From positions 1-64,000 of the forward strand of contig CAJJAV010000001.1 of assembly GCA_905182125.1 (NCBI GenBank): a DNA stretch of 64,000 nucleotides, read 5' to 3'. The DNA comes from an uncultured Candidatus Poseidoniales archaeon (GTDB taxonomy: Archaea > Thermoplasmatota > Poseidoniia > Poseidoniales > Poseidoniaceae). The notes beneath the pieces were generated by a model. That model saw nothing but the letters and a program-made list of their open reading frames with translations, was not told where the DNA came from and did not search any database. This document shows positions 24,332 to 33,009 of the stretch, piece by piece (positions within the stretch are counted from its first letter, which is position 1; every line of letters starts with the position of its first letter). Position numbers and translations under genes: made by a program.

Positions 24332-25759
24332 TCAATCGAACATTTGTCCGAGCAGCCAATCGGGGTCAAATTGCTTGAGATCATCATAGCCTTGCCCTAC
24401 ACCTGCAAACACGATCGGGCGGCCTGTAGCAAACGCAATCGATAGCCCTGCTCCGCCCTTTGCATCGGTGTCAACTTTGGTCAAGACCGCCCCGTCAAAT
24501 TTCATAATTTCTTGGAACATACGCGCCTGATCGACGGCGTCGTTTCCGGCGAGTGAATCGCCAACGAAGAGGGTTAGGTGGGGGTCTGCGACTCGCCGGA
24601 CCTTGTTCAGTTCGTTCATCAGGTTGACTTTGTTTTGCATTCGACCTGCCGTGTCGACAAGAACGACGTCGACGCCTTTTGCACGAGCTGAGTCGATGGC
24701 ATCCCGGGCGATGGCAGCGGTATCGCCACCGCGTTGACTTGAAACACAACGAATACCAAGCGCATCGCAGTGGGCCTCGAGTTGTTGAATGGCGCCAGCA
24801 CGGAACGTGTCGCCGGCTGCAGCGATCACTGTGCGGCCGCTTTGGAGTAAGCGGTGGGCAATCTTAGCGGCCGTCGTCGTCTTGCCGGTCCCATTGACTC
24901 CGACGAGCATCACAACGACAGGGGTGTCGCCGGCTTCGATGAAGCCGTTCACAGTGGCGTCGAAATCCCAGTACCCTGCGGAGAGCAGGGAGCGGAGAGC
25001 TCGCTTGAGCGCTGCTTCGAGGACTTTAGCGAGGTCAGCACCTTTTCGGAGGCGAGAGCCGACCAGACTGTTGCGAAGCGCTTCAATGATGGCACTTACG
25101 GCGTCGCTTGAGATGTCAGATTCCAAAAGAACCCACTCCAATTCTTCGAGGAGCGCGTCGAGGGTTCCACCGGCTTTGATGATGCGGCCGCCTTCTTCGA
25201 CAACACCGCCACCAAGTTCAACTTCGACTTTTGTTCCGGCTTGGGTTTCAACCTCTGCTTTCTTGACCGAGCCTTTTGGAGCAGAGGCCACGCTGACGAG
25301 TTGGCGCCCGGTTGTGGTCCGCATCATTGCGAGGTCAACTTTGGAGCCATCAGGACGTGCAACGGCAACTGCTCCGCGCTTTTTCATCTCTTTTTGGTGC
25401 GAGCGATCTCGCTTGATCTCCGCTTTTTTGGTCTTCTCGAGAATTTTTCGTTCACGGCGAGAAAGTTCACGGGGGAGTTCAACTTCTTCTTCATCATCCC
25501 ACTCGTCCCATTCATCAGAGGCGGTTTCTTTGTTCGGTTCGACCTCATTGAGGTCATCCCACTCGTCTTCGGATGGCGGTGGTGTAGCTGCGACTTGAAG
25601 GGGGGCCTCTGGGGCTGGTTCTGGGCGCGTCGAATGTTCTTCGGCCGCTGCGAGTGCTGCTTTGGCCTCGGGAGAATCTTCTGCTGCAGACAGGGCGTCT
25701 GCATCTGTTTGTTCAGCGACTTCGTTCACGCGTTTTTTGAAACGATCGAACAAACCCAT
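24332..25759 (-). CDS. ftsY: Signal recognition particle receptor FtsY
   Basis: A 475-residue SRP GTPase that docks ribosome-SRP complexes at the membrane. ATG 25759 follows GAGGTGG. The first 180 residues are acidic and low-complexity (Glu/Asp/Pro), the typical variable A region. The NG domain then shows helical N (LLEELEWVLLESDIS), G1 GVNGTGKTTTAAKIA, the insertion-box DTFRAGAIQQLEAHC, DTAGRMQNK, TKVDTDAKGGA and GVGQGYDDLKQFD at the end. All nucleotide-binding residues are intact. It is part of the conserved archaeal order eL20, prefoldin alpha, ftsY. Confidence 0.95.
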   Translation of the reverse strand: MGLFDRFKKRVNEVAEQTDADALSAAEDSPEAKAALAAAEEHSTRPEPAPEAPLQVAATPPPSEDEWDDLNEVEPNKETASDEWDEWDDEEEVELPRELSRRERKILEKTKKAEIKRDRSHQKEMKKRGAVAVARPDGSKVDLAMMRTTTGRQLVSVASAPKGSVKKAEVETQAGTKVEVELGGGVVEEGGRIIKAGGTLDALLEELEWVLLESDISSDAVSAIIEALRNSLVGSRLRKGADLAKVLEAALKRALRSLLSAGYWDFDATVNGFIEAGDTPVVVMLVGVNGTGKTTTAAKIAHRLLQSGRTVIAAAGDTFRAGAIQQLEAHCDALGIRCVSSQRGGDTAAIARDAIDSARAKGVDVVLVDTAGRMQNKVNLMNELNKVRRVADPHLTLFVGDSLAGNDAVDQARMFQEIMKFDGAVLTKVDTDAKGGAGLSIAFATGRPIVFAGVGQGYDDLKQFDPDWLLGQMFD

Positions 25760-25769
25760 TTTTTCCACC

Positions 25770-26345
25770 TCAGTCGTCAAGTGTCAGTTCCTTTCCAATG
25801 CGCCCTTTGCGTCGAGGAGGACGTCGGTCCGGTTCTGGGGCGGGAGATTTGTTGTCAGGTTCTGGTTGTGGTTGGTTTTCAGGAGGGGTTGGTTGTGGCT
25901 CTGGTTGTGGTTGGGATGCCGTCAACTGGCCGGCGGCTTCGTTGAAGGCTTCGGCGAGGCTGGTGATTTTTGCTTCGAGTGATGTGGATTGTTCTTTCAA
26001 CTCTTCTTGGAGCATCTTGATGCCGTCGAGGCGCTCATTCGTGATCGTTTCTGCAACGCCCCACGGTTTCTCTCCGAACACACCGCTTCCGAGATCGACG
26101 AGAGCAGTGCCTTCCTCTTTCTCTGAATGGGTGTAGCGCAACGTCACACCTGAGCCAATGCTCAACCGAGCACTGGTAGCGCCGGTGCTGATGCCCTTTT
26201 GTAAATGTGATAGAATGCCAGATGTGACTTCGTGTTCCTCGATGACCTTGGACACGCGATCGATTTGCGTATGGAGGTCGTCAAGTTGTTTTCTATGGGC
26301 ATCGATGGTGCGAGCCATGCGTTGCAATTCGGAACGATCGACCAT
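25770..26345 (-). CDS. pfdA: Prefoldin alpha subunit
   Basis: A 191-residue prefoldin alpha subunit, which with beta subunits forms the jellyfish-shaped hexamer that holds unfolded proteins. An N-terminal helix (ELQRMARTIDAHRKQLDDL), a beta-hairpin segment (TGATSARLSIGSGVTLRYT) and a second coiled-coil helix (LQEELKEQSTSLEAKI) fit the fold. The C-terminus is a Pro/Gln/Glu-rich tail of about 45 residues not found in most relatives. ATG 26345 has GGAGG at ten bases' spacing; ATG 26354 is too close to it. It sits between ftsY and eL20. Confidence 0.88.
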   Translation of the reverse strand: MVDRSELQRMARTIDAHRKQLDDLHTQIDRVSKVIEEHEVTSGILSHLQKGISTGATSARLSIGSGVTLRYTHSEKEEGTALVDLGSGVFGEKPWGVAETITNERLDGIKMLQEELKEQSTSLEAKITSLAEAFNEAAGQLTASQPQPEPQPTPPENQPQPEPDNKSPAPEPDRRPPRRKGRIGKELTLDD

Positions 26346-26401
26346 GGTACTCATGCCTCCGACAACGGGGTCATAGAAGAATCCGGCGCTGCCGGATAAC
26401 C

Positions 26402-26674
26402 TCACTCTTCTTCAGCCACTGGCGTAATTGAACCACCGGCTGCGGCGATTTCTTCACGGAAGTGGTGAGTCACACGAGGTTCTTTTGAAGTTCGTGGGTC
26501 GATTTCCTTGACTGAGTTGATGTCAATTGAACGGCGGGTTGCCTTGTGCCGAGAGCCCATGATTGAGTAGGTTCGGTGTTCTGCATCGGCCTTGCTGTCA
26601 GCAGGGAGGTCGATGGAAAATTCTTGGCGCATGCTGCCGAAGGGAGCGATTCCTATTACACGGTAAGCCTTCAT
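26402..26674 (-). CDS. Ribosomal protein eL20 (archaeal LX/L18ae)
   Basis: A 90-residue archaeal/eukaryotic large-subunit protein. MKAYRVIGIAPFG, then DAEHRTYSIMGSRHKATRRSIDINSVKEI, is the LX signature. It has no bacterial counterpart and thereby marks the genome as archaeal. It is first in the eL20-prefoldin-ftsY-DUF1844 run; the stop is 57 bases before the prefoldin ATG. A TATA-like box about 28 bases upstream suggests a nearly leaderless message. Confidence 0.92.
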   Translation of the reverse strand: MKAYRVIGIAPFGSMRQEFSIDLPADSKADAEHRTYSIMGSRHKATRRSIDINSVKEIDPRTSKEPRVTHHFREEIAAAGGSITPVAEEE

Positions 26675-26698
26675 CGAGATGGGCGACTCGCAAACCCG

Positions 26699-26706
26699 AC
26701 TTAAAC
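26699..26706 (-). promoter_or_regulatory. TATA-like box of the eL20 transcript
   Basis: On the minus strand GTTTAAGT is centred about 28 bases before the eL20 ATG, consistent with transcription starting close to the start codon. Confidence 0.35.
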
Positions 26707-26774
26707 GCGCTGGCGCGGCTTATCCACCAAAAATGAGCGCGAGATTGACAAAGTTTGAGGCTACAAGGCGGATT

Positions 26775-29700
26775 ATGCGGCGGGCTCTTGTGATGGTTTT
26801 GCTGCTTTTTTTGCCGGCTGCAAACGCCTACATGGCCCCAGAGCCCTCCTTCGAAGAACCAGTTGGTTTTGTCGATGGGGAAATAATTCTTGAAATCGCC
26901 GACGGACTTTGGACGCATGAAGGTTGGACAGATTTAGAACGCCGGGGTCTCGAACCTCTCCGGATCATATCGCCAACACGCCTCCTCGTATGGGGCGACA
27001 CCTCGATTGAAGTGCCGGGTGCAATACACTTGGATGCCCCTGATGCGCTTTGGAAAGAAGGAAACGGCGATGTTGGTGCCAATCCTCACCGGCTGGTTAA
27101 GATTCTTCTTGAGCCGCGACTGCCTGTTGATGGGTTCAATTTTGTTTCGAGTGAACTCGCTCTGATGGGCATCAGTATTGGAACGCATCACATACCCTCT
27201 CCTATCGCAGCGGCGCATGTTGTTGAATGGCCTGGCCACCTTGGCGTTGATGGAGTTCTTTCCTTGGATGGAATTCTCTGGCTTGAACCGGTGCTCGAGA
27301 CCGAGGCTCGCAACATCCAAGCTGCGGCTATAATGCAACACGGCTTCTCAACAGAGCACCCCGCGTGGATGCTCGGGGTCAACGGTGAAGGCGTCGTTCT
27401 CGGCGTCGCCGATTCTGGACTCGATGCCGATCACGCTTGTTTTCGCAACGCTACAGCCACTGGAAGCGTTGGAAGCGAAGGGGTCAATGGTACGCTACTG
27501 GTCGGGACGCCGGGTGATGAGCACCGCAAGGTAGTGGCGCTCAATACCACCATTGATGATGGTGACACCCAGGGTCATTCTGATTATCGGCATGGCACCC
27601 ATGTCGCTGGCTCACTCGCCTGTTTCAACGTCGATGATGCGCGTGCTGGACGCTACCCTTCCAACGGATCTGCGCTTGCTCATGGCTCCACACTTGTTTT
27701 CCAAGACATTGTTTCTAGCGACGGGTGGGTCCCGCCTGAAGTCGATTTATTGCTGGTTGAGGCGGGTTTGAACGGAGCCGTCATTCATTCAAATTCGTGG
27801 GGTGACGACACCACTGCTTACACAGCGCGTACTTCCGACTTTGATGCGTGGGCATTGGCCATGCCCTGGTCGTTGGCGTTCATCGCCCCGGGCAACTCGG
27901 GCTCGAGCTTGCTCGAGCCGGCAAATGGACGGAACGTCGCGGCCATCGGTGCGTCGGTCAAATCTGAACAGGGCGAGCGGTGGTCTGCGTCAGCTGTTGG
28001 TCCAACCGAGGCGGGGACAAACGGTATTTTTGCACTCGCCGTTGGCACTTCGATTCAATCTGCAAACGCAGATAACCTCCCTGATTCATACAACGATGGA
28101 TTGCGAACCTCGACCGGAACGAGCATGGCAACCCCGGCTGCGGCCGGCGTTGCTGCATTGCTTCAGCAACTGGTCGAAGAGGGGTGGATTTCTGGACAAG
28201 AAGAACGGAGCAACACCTCAATGGCGTCGGGGGTCCCAGAATGGGCGGATGATGCTTTAGACAACTCTACCCTTGATGTGGGCGCTGGTTTTACCCCCTC
28301 GGGCGCTCTGCTACGGGCCCTTCTTGCCTTGTCAACAACGGCGCTTCCACATTCTGAACGCAACGGTGGCGACGGTGGTGGTGATCTCCAGAACACCTAC
28401 GATGGATGGGGACAGTTGAATCTCTCTGCTCTGGTTGACTTTACCTCACTGCGCACCGAACTGGAACAGGGGCACGCCTCACCCGCCAACGATGTGTGGA
28501 TTCACGACTCGTATCGGTTGACTGACTCGACGCCGCAGCAGTGGCTATCGCAACGCCAAGGTGGCGAAGCGCCACTGGAGAACCTGATCTCCCACCCTTG
28601 GAACGGAAGCGGCGCCAGTGGCCCATTCCTACAGACCGGTGAGACTTGGGTTCAACGGTTCACTCCAGAACCAAACGCTGACCTGAATGTTCGGATGGCG
28701 TACATCGCCTCGCCAGAACCTACTGCTGTAAATGATTTACAAGTCGTCGTACGCCTTTCCGATGGACGCATTGCGGTTGGCGGTGTTGCTGACAACGATG
28801 GTGCTTCAACGCTGTTTTACAGCGGTGCTGATTTAGACAACGACTCTACCTTCCCACCAAGCAATGAAACAACGCATGGCATCCGTTTGGATGCCACATC
28901 ACTTGTTGGTGTTGAATGGATTGAAATTGAAGTCCGTGCCCGTTTCGTTGCCCCTGGTGGTGTTTCAGATGGTGTTGGATTGGATGGGACCCGAACCGGT
29001 TTCGCACTTGCTATCAAGGGCGTGATTCGTGATGCTGTTGATTGGAACGATGCTGACGGCGATGGACTCCCTAACATCGAGGATGATTGTCCGAACCAGA
29101 ACTCGACTGGCTGGGATGAAGATCAAGATGGTTGTTTGGACGATGCTGATGGCGACGAAGTGACCGATGACCTCGATGCGTGCCCTTCGGTTAACGCTTC
29201 GATGTACGACGCCAACAACGATGGCTGCATTGACGATACGGATGGGGACGGCGTTCTCGACAACCTTGATGCATGCCTAACAACCGTTCTTGATGACGCT
29301 TGGCCCGTTGATGATGTCGGCTGTCGCCCCGTCGATGTACGCCCCCGGGTTGATGTTCTTCTCACACCAGCGAATGGCTCCATGTGGGAATCAGAGGTGC
29401 GAGTCCAGTGGTCGGTGATCGATGATGACAATGACAGTTTTTACACCGGGGCGCAACTTATGGTGATCGATCAACAATCAGAAGCAGGAGCATACAGTAT
29501 CGCAGAATGCGAACATCAATCTGGAAACGGGACGTTGTTCGAATGCACCTGGGCTGCTGAAACATCGCTGCCTGTTTGGAGCATTGAGGAATCGAAGTTA
29601 AGGATCGATGTGTTTGTCCAAAGTTCTAACCTGTCACCTGAAGCGAGAAACGAACGAATCGTGGTTCAGTCAAGCAACCTTTTCCAAGCAAAATACGACA

Positions 29701-29927
29701 ACGAATTCGTTGATGGTACTGAGGTTCCAGAGCCTTCAGAAACGCAGGGTGCGGCGTCCCAAGGGCGTGCTTTGTTCTGGGGTATTGGTGGTCTTCTGGT
29801 GGCGTGCCTGATGGCCTACCGTCTCGGATCGCAGAACCTTCAGGCGAAAGCGGAGCCCGGGGTGGCTCCACCCTTCGCTGAGGCAGTTCATAGCACAGGT
29901 TCGGATGAGGCAGCCGAAAACGAGTGA
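26775..29927 (+). CDS. Cell-surface subtilisin-like protease with calcium-type repeats
   Basis: A 1050-residue exported S8 protease. ATG 26775 begins a clear signal peptide (RRALVMVLLLFLPAANA); an upstream ATG at 26733 is possible. The triad is Asp213 (GVADSGLDADH), His273 (DYRHGTHVAGS) and Ser450 (TGTSMATPAAAG). After the catalytic and beta-rich region, residues about 757-850 hold Asp-rich thrombospondin type 3-like repeats (DADGDGLPNIEDDCP, DGCLDDADGDEVTDDLDACP) that probably bind calcium. A C-terminal hydrophobic helix (LFWGIGGLLVACLMAYRLG) anchors it. It probably digests external protein near the cell. Not obviously tied to the actin gene downstream. Confidence 0.92.
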   Translation: MRRALVMVLLLFLPAANAYMAPEPSFEEPVGFVDGEIILEIADGLWTHEGWTDLERRGLEPLRIISPTRLLVWGDTSIEVPGAIHLDAPDALWKEGNGDVGANPHRLVKILLEPRLPVDGFNFVSSELALMGISIGTHHIPSPIAAAHVVEWPGHLGVDGVLSLDGILWLEPVLETEARNIQAAAIMQHGFSTEHPAWMLGVNGEGVVLGVADSGLDADHACFRNATATGSVGSEGVNGTLLVGTPGDEHRKVVALNTTIDDGDTQGHSDYRHGTHVAGSLACFNVDDARAGRYPSNGSALAHGSTLVFQDIVSSDGWVPPEVDLLLVEAGLNGAVIHSNSWGDDTTAYTARTSDFDAWALAMPWSLAFIAPGNSGSSLLEPANGRNVAAIGASVKSEQGERWSASAVGPTEAGTNGIFALAVGTSIQSANADNLPDSYNDGLRTSTGTSMATPAAAGVAALLQQLVEEGWISGQEERSNTSMASGVPEWADDALDNSTLDVGAGFTPSGALLRALLALSTTALPHSERNGGDGGGDLQNTYDGWGQLNLSALVDFTSLRTELEQGHASPANDVWIHDSYRLTDSTPQQWLSQRQGGEAPLENLISHPWNGSGASGPFLQTGETWVQRFTPEPNADLNVRMAYIASPEPTAVNDLQVVVRLSDGRIAVGGVADNDGASTLFYSGADLDNDSTFPPSNETTHGIRLDATSLVGVEWIEIEVRARFVAPGGVSDGVGLDGTRTGFALAIKGVIRDAVDWNDADGDGLPNIEDDCPNQNSTGWDEDQDGCLDDADGDEVTDDLDACPSVNASMYDANNDGCIDDTDGDGVLDNLDACLTTVLDDAWPVDDVGCRPVDVRPRVDVLLTPANGSMWESEVRVQWSVIDDDNDSFYTGAQLMVIDQQSEAGAYSIAECEHQSGNGTLFECTWAAETSLPVWSIEESKLRIDVFVQSSNLSPEARNERIVVQSSNLFQAKYDNEFVDGTEVPEPSETQGAASQGRALFWGIGGLLVACLMAYRLGSQNLQAKAEPGVAPPFAEAVHSTGSDEAAENE

Positions 29928-30014
29928 TTTTGGGCGGCATGGCCCGATTTCGATGCGACGCGTCCGTTCATTACCAAGGTGAACCTTGAAGGGTGGTGGC
30001 ATCCTCGCCAGCAT

Positions 30015-30029
30015 GTCCGCAATGCGGAC
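30015..30029 (+). promoter_or_regulatory. Hairpin just before the actin start codon
   Basis: GTCCGC (30015-30020) and GCGGAC (30024-30029) form a perfect six-bp GC-rich stem with a three-base loop, ending ten bases before ATG 30040. It could limit translation initiation. The region is also open in frame from ATG 30013, so part of the stem could be coding. Confidence 0.35.
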
Positions 30030-30039
30030 GGTGATGAAT

Positions 30040-31044
30040 ATGAGTGACCGCCTTTATGTTGGAATTGACCTTGGTACCTACCAATCGACCATTGCCTCGA
30101 GCGCCGGAGAACGACACACGATCGAAACAGTCGTGGGCCGACCAAAGGACCCAGTTGCACGAAACTTCCTCGGCCGAGATGTGCTGTTTGGAAGCGACGC
30201 TCTCAAGAACAAACTCGCCTGCAACCTTTACCGCCCAATGGCTGCTGGTGTTGCTCAAGATGATGAAGCAAACTTGGCAGCTGCCAAGGCCTTCGTATCT
30301 CACCTCCTCGAAACAGTTGATCCTGAAGAATTCGACGAAGTCTTCGGCGTTATCTGCTCGCCGAGCCACGTCTCGTTCACTGACAAGAGCAACCTCGTTG
30401 CTACACTTCGTGGCCAAGTCAACGCCATCATGGTCGTGACCGAACCCTTCGCTACCGCCTATGGTATTGGTGAAATTGCAAGTTCCATCGTCGTCGATAT
30501 CGGCGCAGGAACCACAGACATTGCCCGTATCTACGGAACATTCCCGACGGATGAAGACCAAGTCACCATCCAAGAAGCTGGCGACTGGCTCGACCACGAA
30601 TTGATGGGCCTCATCCGCAAGAAATTCACTGGCGCTCAAATCACCAAGGACATGGTCCGAAAGTGGAAGGAAGAAGTCTCCTATGTTGGCGGCGAAGTCC
30701 GAGAAGCAACTGTTGAACTCTCTGTTGAAGGAAAGAAGCAAGTTGTCGACATCGGCGACTTGGTCTCTCAAGCCTGCGAATTGATTGTGCCAAAGATTGG
30801 CAACGCAATCAAGCGCATCGTGGCTGAAGCTGACCCTGAGTATCAACCTGTCCTCCGCAACAACATCATCCTCTCCGGTGGCGGCTCCCTCATCGACGGT
30901 ATTGCAGCTCGCATGACCGATGAGATTTCTGACATTGGCGACGTAACCGTATGGTGCGTTGAAGACCCAATCAACGCCGTTGCAAACGGTGCTTTGCTGC
31001 TCGCTGGCGAAATGCCAGACGACATGTACACTGCCATCAACTGA
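30040..31044 (+). CDS. MamK-like actin-family filament protein
   Basis: A 334-residue actin-fold ATPase. Phosphate-1 loop is GIDLGTYQST (8-17), a catalytic-type Glu lies in VTEPFA (135), phosphate-2 loop is VVDIGAGTTDIA (151-162) and the adenosine motif is LSGGGS (279-283 region). Wording outside the nucleotide site resembles bacterial MamK as I recall it (a VVG-PKD-LGR stretch near 31-46, PTDEDQVT near 169-176, PEYQP-NNII-GGGS-I-G near 266-287) more than MreB, Hsp70 or crenactin. The length also suits MamK. No other magnetosome genes are present. Likely forms cytoplasmic filaments for positioning; the coiled-coil gene downstream may encode a partner. Other upstream ATGs exist at 30013 and 30034. 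Confidence 0.85.
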   Translation: MSDRLYVGIDLGTYQSTIASSAGERHTIETVVGRPKDPVARNFLGRDVLFGSDALKNKLACNLYRPMAAGVAQDDEANLAAAKAFVSHLLETVDPEEFDEVFGVICSPSHVSFTDKSNLVATLRGQVNAIMVVTEPFATAYGIGEIASSIVVDIGAGTTDIARIYGTFPTDEDQVTIQEAGDWLDHELMGLIRKKFTGAQITKDMVRKWKEEVSYVGGEVREATVELSVEGKKQVVDIGDLVSQACELIVPKIGNAIKRIVAEADPEYQPVLRNNIILSGGGSLIDGIAARMTDEISDIGDVTVWCVEDPINAVANGALLLAGEMPDDMYTAIN

Positions 31045-31055
31045 GCACGGTCATA

Positions 31056-31082
31056 ACCAAAGGGTGCAAAACCACCCTTGGT
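31056..31082 (+). terminator. Hairpin after the actin gene
   Basis: ACCAAAGGGTG (31056-31066) pairs with CACCCTTGGT (31073-31082) with one bulged A and a six-base loop; GCTGTTTT follows a few bases later. It may end or attenuate the actin message before the coiled-coil gene, which starts 56 bases on. Confidence 0.5.
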
Positions 31083-31137
31083 GATGCTGTTTTGACTGGG
31101 AAAGTTCAAGTGCAGTTGGGCGTGGATAGTCACCTGT

Positions 31138-32409
31138 ATGACCATCGACTCGACTGGAACAAGCGGCATTCGCCGACTCGATGACGCATCTGGGGACGAA
31201 CGAGCGGCCCTTGAAGGGATGCTCAAAGGTTACCCTGTGGAGCAACTCGTAGAAGAGGTGCTCATCGCATGGCAAGAGCTCGCTGCTCGGAATGAAGAGA
31301 TGGTGACTGTCAAGCAACGGCTCCGTGTGCTCGAACTCGATCTCGCTGAGCGAGAGGACATGGTTGCACCCGAAGTGGCGCGACTGAACCAAGCCGAAGC
31401 AACGCTCCAAGAAAGCGAAGCAAAAATTATTCACCTCGACCGACTTTTAGCAGACGCACGACAAGAACTGGCAAGCCAACAATCCTCTCTTTCACAAGAA
31501 GAGCGAGAATCAATGTCCACTGAAAATGGACAACTGAGGAATTTGTCCGTTGACCAAGACGAAGTGATTGCTGAACTAGAAGGGCGGATTACCCAGATGG
31601 TCGAAGCATTGGAGCGAGCTGCTGAAGCTGGCCTCACCTCAGTCACAGCGGAAGAAGTTCGCAGCCTCAAATCAAAACTCGATGCTGCGCTGATGCAGAA
31701 CGATGCAGAACAAGCCGCGAACAAGGCGCTTGAAGAAGAGCGTCAGCGCCTCCGGGACATCGCGGATCGGTTGCGTGGATTGCTCGATGCGCGTGATGGC
31801 CGGCTTGGTGAACTTGAAGAGCAGATTGAACGGGTGATGCAAGGTCCTCGTTCTGTTTCCGCTGAACACGATTACCTCGTCGAACAAATTGAAGAATTGA
31901 AGCGACGTTTGCTTGAGCGAAATCGAGAATACGAGTCGTTGCGACGCCGTGAACGCCGCTTGCACAATGACGTGTTTGAACGCGATGAGCGGGTTCAGCA
32001 AATCACACTTACACTCACCGACATGGAATCGGCCCTTCAGGATCGAACGGCTGAATTGAGAGAACTTGAAGGTCAACGCGAATCGATGTCTCATGAATTG
32101 GATTCCGTACGCCGCGGAGAACGAACACGAGAAGTTGTTGGGCGTGTCTTCGCAGATTCGCTTTCGCTCGTTCGTACGCATGATGCACGTGATGCAAAGC
32201 GCGAGGCTTACAGCAACCAACCTGACAAGACGCGAACACTCTCGACTCCGGAACCAGGCGACATGGCTGGCCTAGCCGATGGTGGTCGCATTGATTTATC
32301 TGTTTCAGAAGCGGACATTACCCCCGGCATGGATGTCGACGGGGTACGACCACCATCACCTGGTGGCTCCGGCGACCCAGTCATCTATGATGACGAAGAT
32401 CAAAATTGA
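31138..32409 (+). CDS. Long coiled-coil protein beside the actin gene
   Basis: A 423-residue cytoplasmic protein. Residues about 45-340 are nearly continuous heptad-type sequence rich in Glu, Arg, Leu and Gln, with short breaks, and would form an extended rod of several coiled coils. The C-terminal 80 residues are Pro/Gly/Asp-rich and disordered-looking, ending in an acidic YDDEDQN. No enzymatic motif is visible. Position directly downstream of a MamK-like actin and upstream of a small membrane protein suggests a filament-binding, spacer or scaffold role; that is inference. SMC-like ATPase motifs are absent. Confidence 0.8.
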   Translation: MTIDSTGTSGIRRLDDASGDERAALEGMLKGYPVEQLVEEVLIAWQELAARNEEMVTVKQRLRVLELDLAEREDMVAPEVARLNQAEATLQESEAKIIHLDRLLADARQELASQQSSLSQEERESMSTENGQLRNLSVDQDEVIAELEGRITQMVEALERAAEAGLTSVTAEEVRSLKSKLDAALMQNDAEQAANKALEEERQRLRDIADRLRGLLDARDGRLGELEEQIERVMQGPRSVSAEHDYLVEQIEELKRRLLERNREYESLRRRERRLHNDVFERDERVQQITLTLTDMESALQDRTAELRELEGQRESMSHELDSVRRGERTREVVGRVFADSLSLVRTHDARDAKREAYSNQPDKTRTLSTPEPGDMAGLADGGRIDLSVSEADITPGMDVDGVRPPSPGGSGDPVIYDDEDQN

Positions 32410-32418
32410 GGTGGCTTT

Positions 32419-33009
32419 TTGGAAGTGGCAAGTGTAATTGTCGCAATTTCTCTTGGGCTCGGGCTTGCTGCTGCAAGTGGTTTCAGGGTTTTCCTGCCAC
32501 CTATGATCCTCAGCGGAGCAATCAACATAGGGATTGTCAACCCTGCAGGCGAGTTGGCACTGCTGGATGGGTGGGGTGCGTTTTTCGTGCTTTTCGCCGC
32601 AGTGGTTCTGGAAATTGGATCTTATCTCATTCCATGGTTGGATAACTTGCTTGATGTGATCGCAACACCAGCAGCGATGTTGGCAGGTATTGGTATGATG
32701 GGATCTGTTTTAGGGGCGGAAACCGATTTAGATCCAATTGTCCGATGGACGGTTGCGGCCATTGGTGGTGGTGGGGTTTCTGGTGCTGTCCAGGCCGGCA
32801 CTGTTGCAACACGCGCTGTTTCAACAGGAACGACTGGTGGATTAGCAAATCCCATCGTCTCAATTGTTGAGGCCATTATGGCTGTATTCGTTACCCTCCT
32901 CGCCTTATTGGCGCCCCTTCTTGGACTCGTTTTGGTGATCGTGGGTGTTGTCTATGCTGGCAAAATGATTGTGCGGCGAAAAACAATTCCGCAGGTCGCA
33001 ATCAGTTGA
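32419..33009 (+). CDS. DUF4126 membrane protein
   Basis: A 196-residue membrane protein with about five or six hydrophobic segments. The start is TTG 32419 with GAGGTGG (32408-32414) ahead of it; GTG 32425 is an alternative. The opening (LGLGLAAASGFRVFLPPMIL), a Pro-containing helix near ELGSYLIPWLDN-like sequence and a Gly/Ala-rich repeat-like middle (GGGGVSGAVQAGTVATRAVSTGTTGG) are the usual pattern of DUF4126. The role is unknown. It follows the coiled-coil gene by nine bases, so actin, coiled coil and this protein may work at a membrane site. Its 3' end overlaps the convergent GGGP synthase by eight bases. Confidence 0.78.
   Translation: MEVASVIVAISLGLGLAAASGFRVFLPPMILSGAINIGIVNPAGELALLDGWGAFFVLFAAVVLEIGSYLIPWLDNLLDVIATPAAMLAGIGMMGSVLGAETDLDPIVRWTVAAIGGGGVSGAVQAGTVATRAVSTGTTGGLANPIVSIVEAIMAVFVTLLALLAPLLGLVLVIVGVVYAGKMIVRRKTIPQVAIS

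Noticed and set aside
24789-25598. Long plus-strand frame opposite ftsY
   Set aside because: It is antisense to an unmistakable FtsY GTPase; the translation is low-complexity Ser/Arg-rich and has no start signal.
25241-25945. Plus-strand frame rich in Phe, Cys and Gly opposite the ftsY/prefoldin junction
   Set aside because: Composition reflects the complement of acidic Glu/Asp codons of ftsY and prefoldin; it crosses two real genes.
29971-30846. 291-residue minus-strand frame opposite the actin
   Set aside because: It mirrors codon use of the actin gene and shows no family resemblance; the plus-strand actin motifs are decisive.
29986-33009. Magnetosome gene cluster
   Set aside because: Apart from the MamK-like actin no MamA, MamB, MamM, MamI or other magnetosome-type proteins are present.
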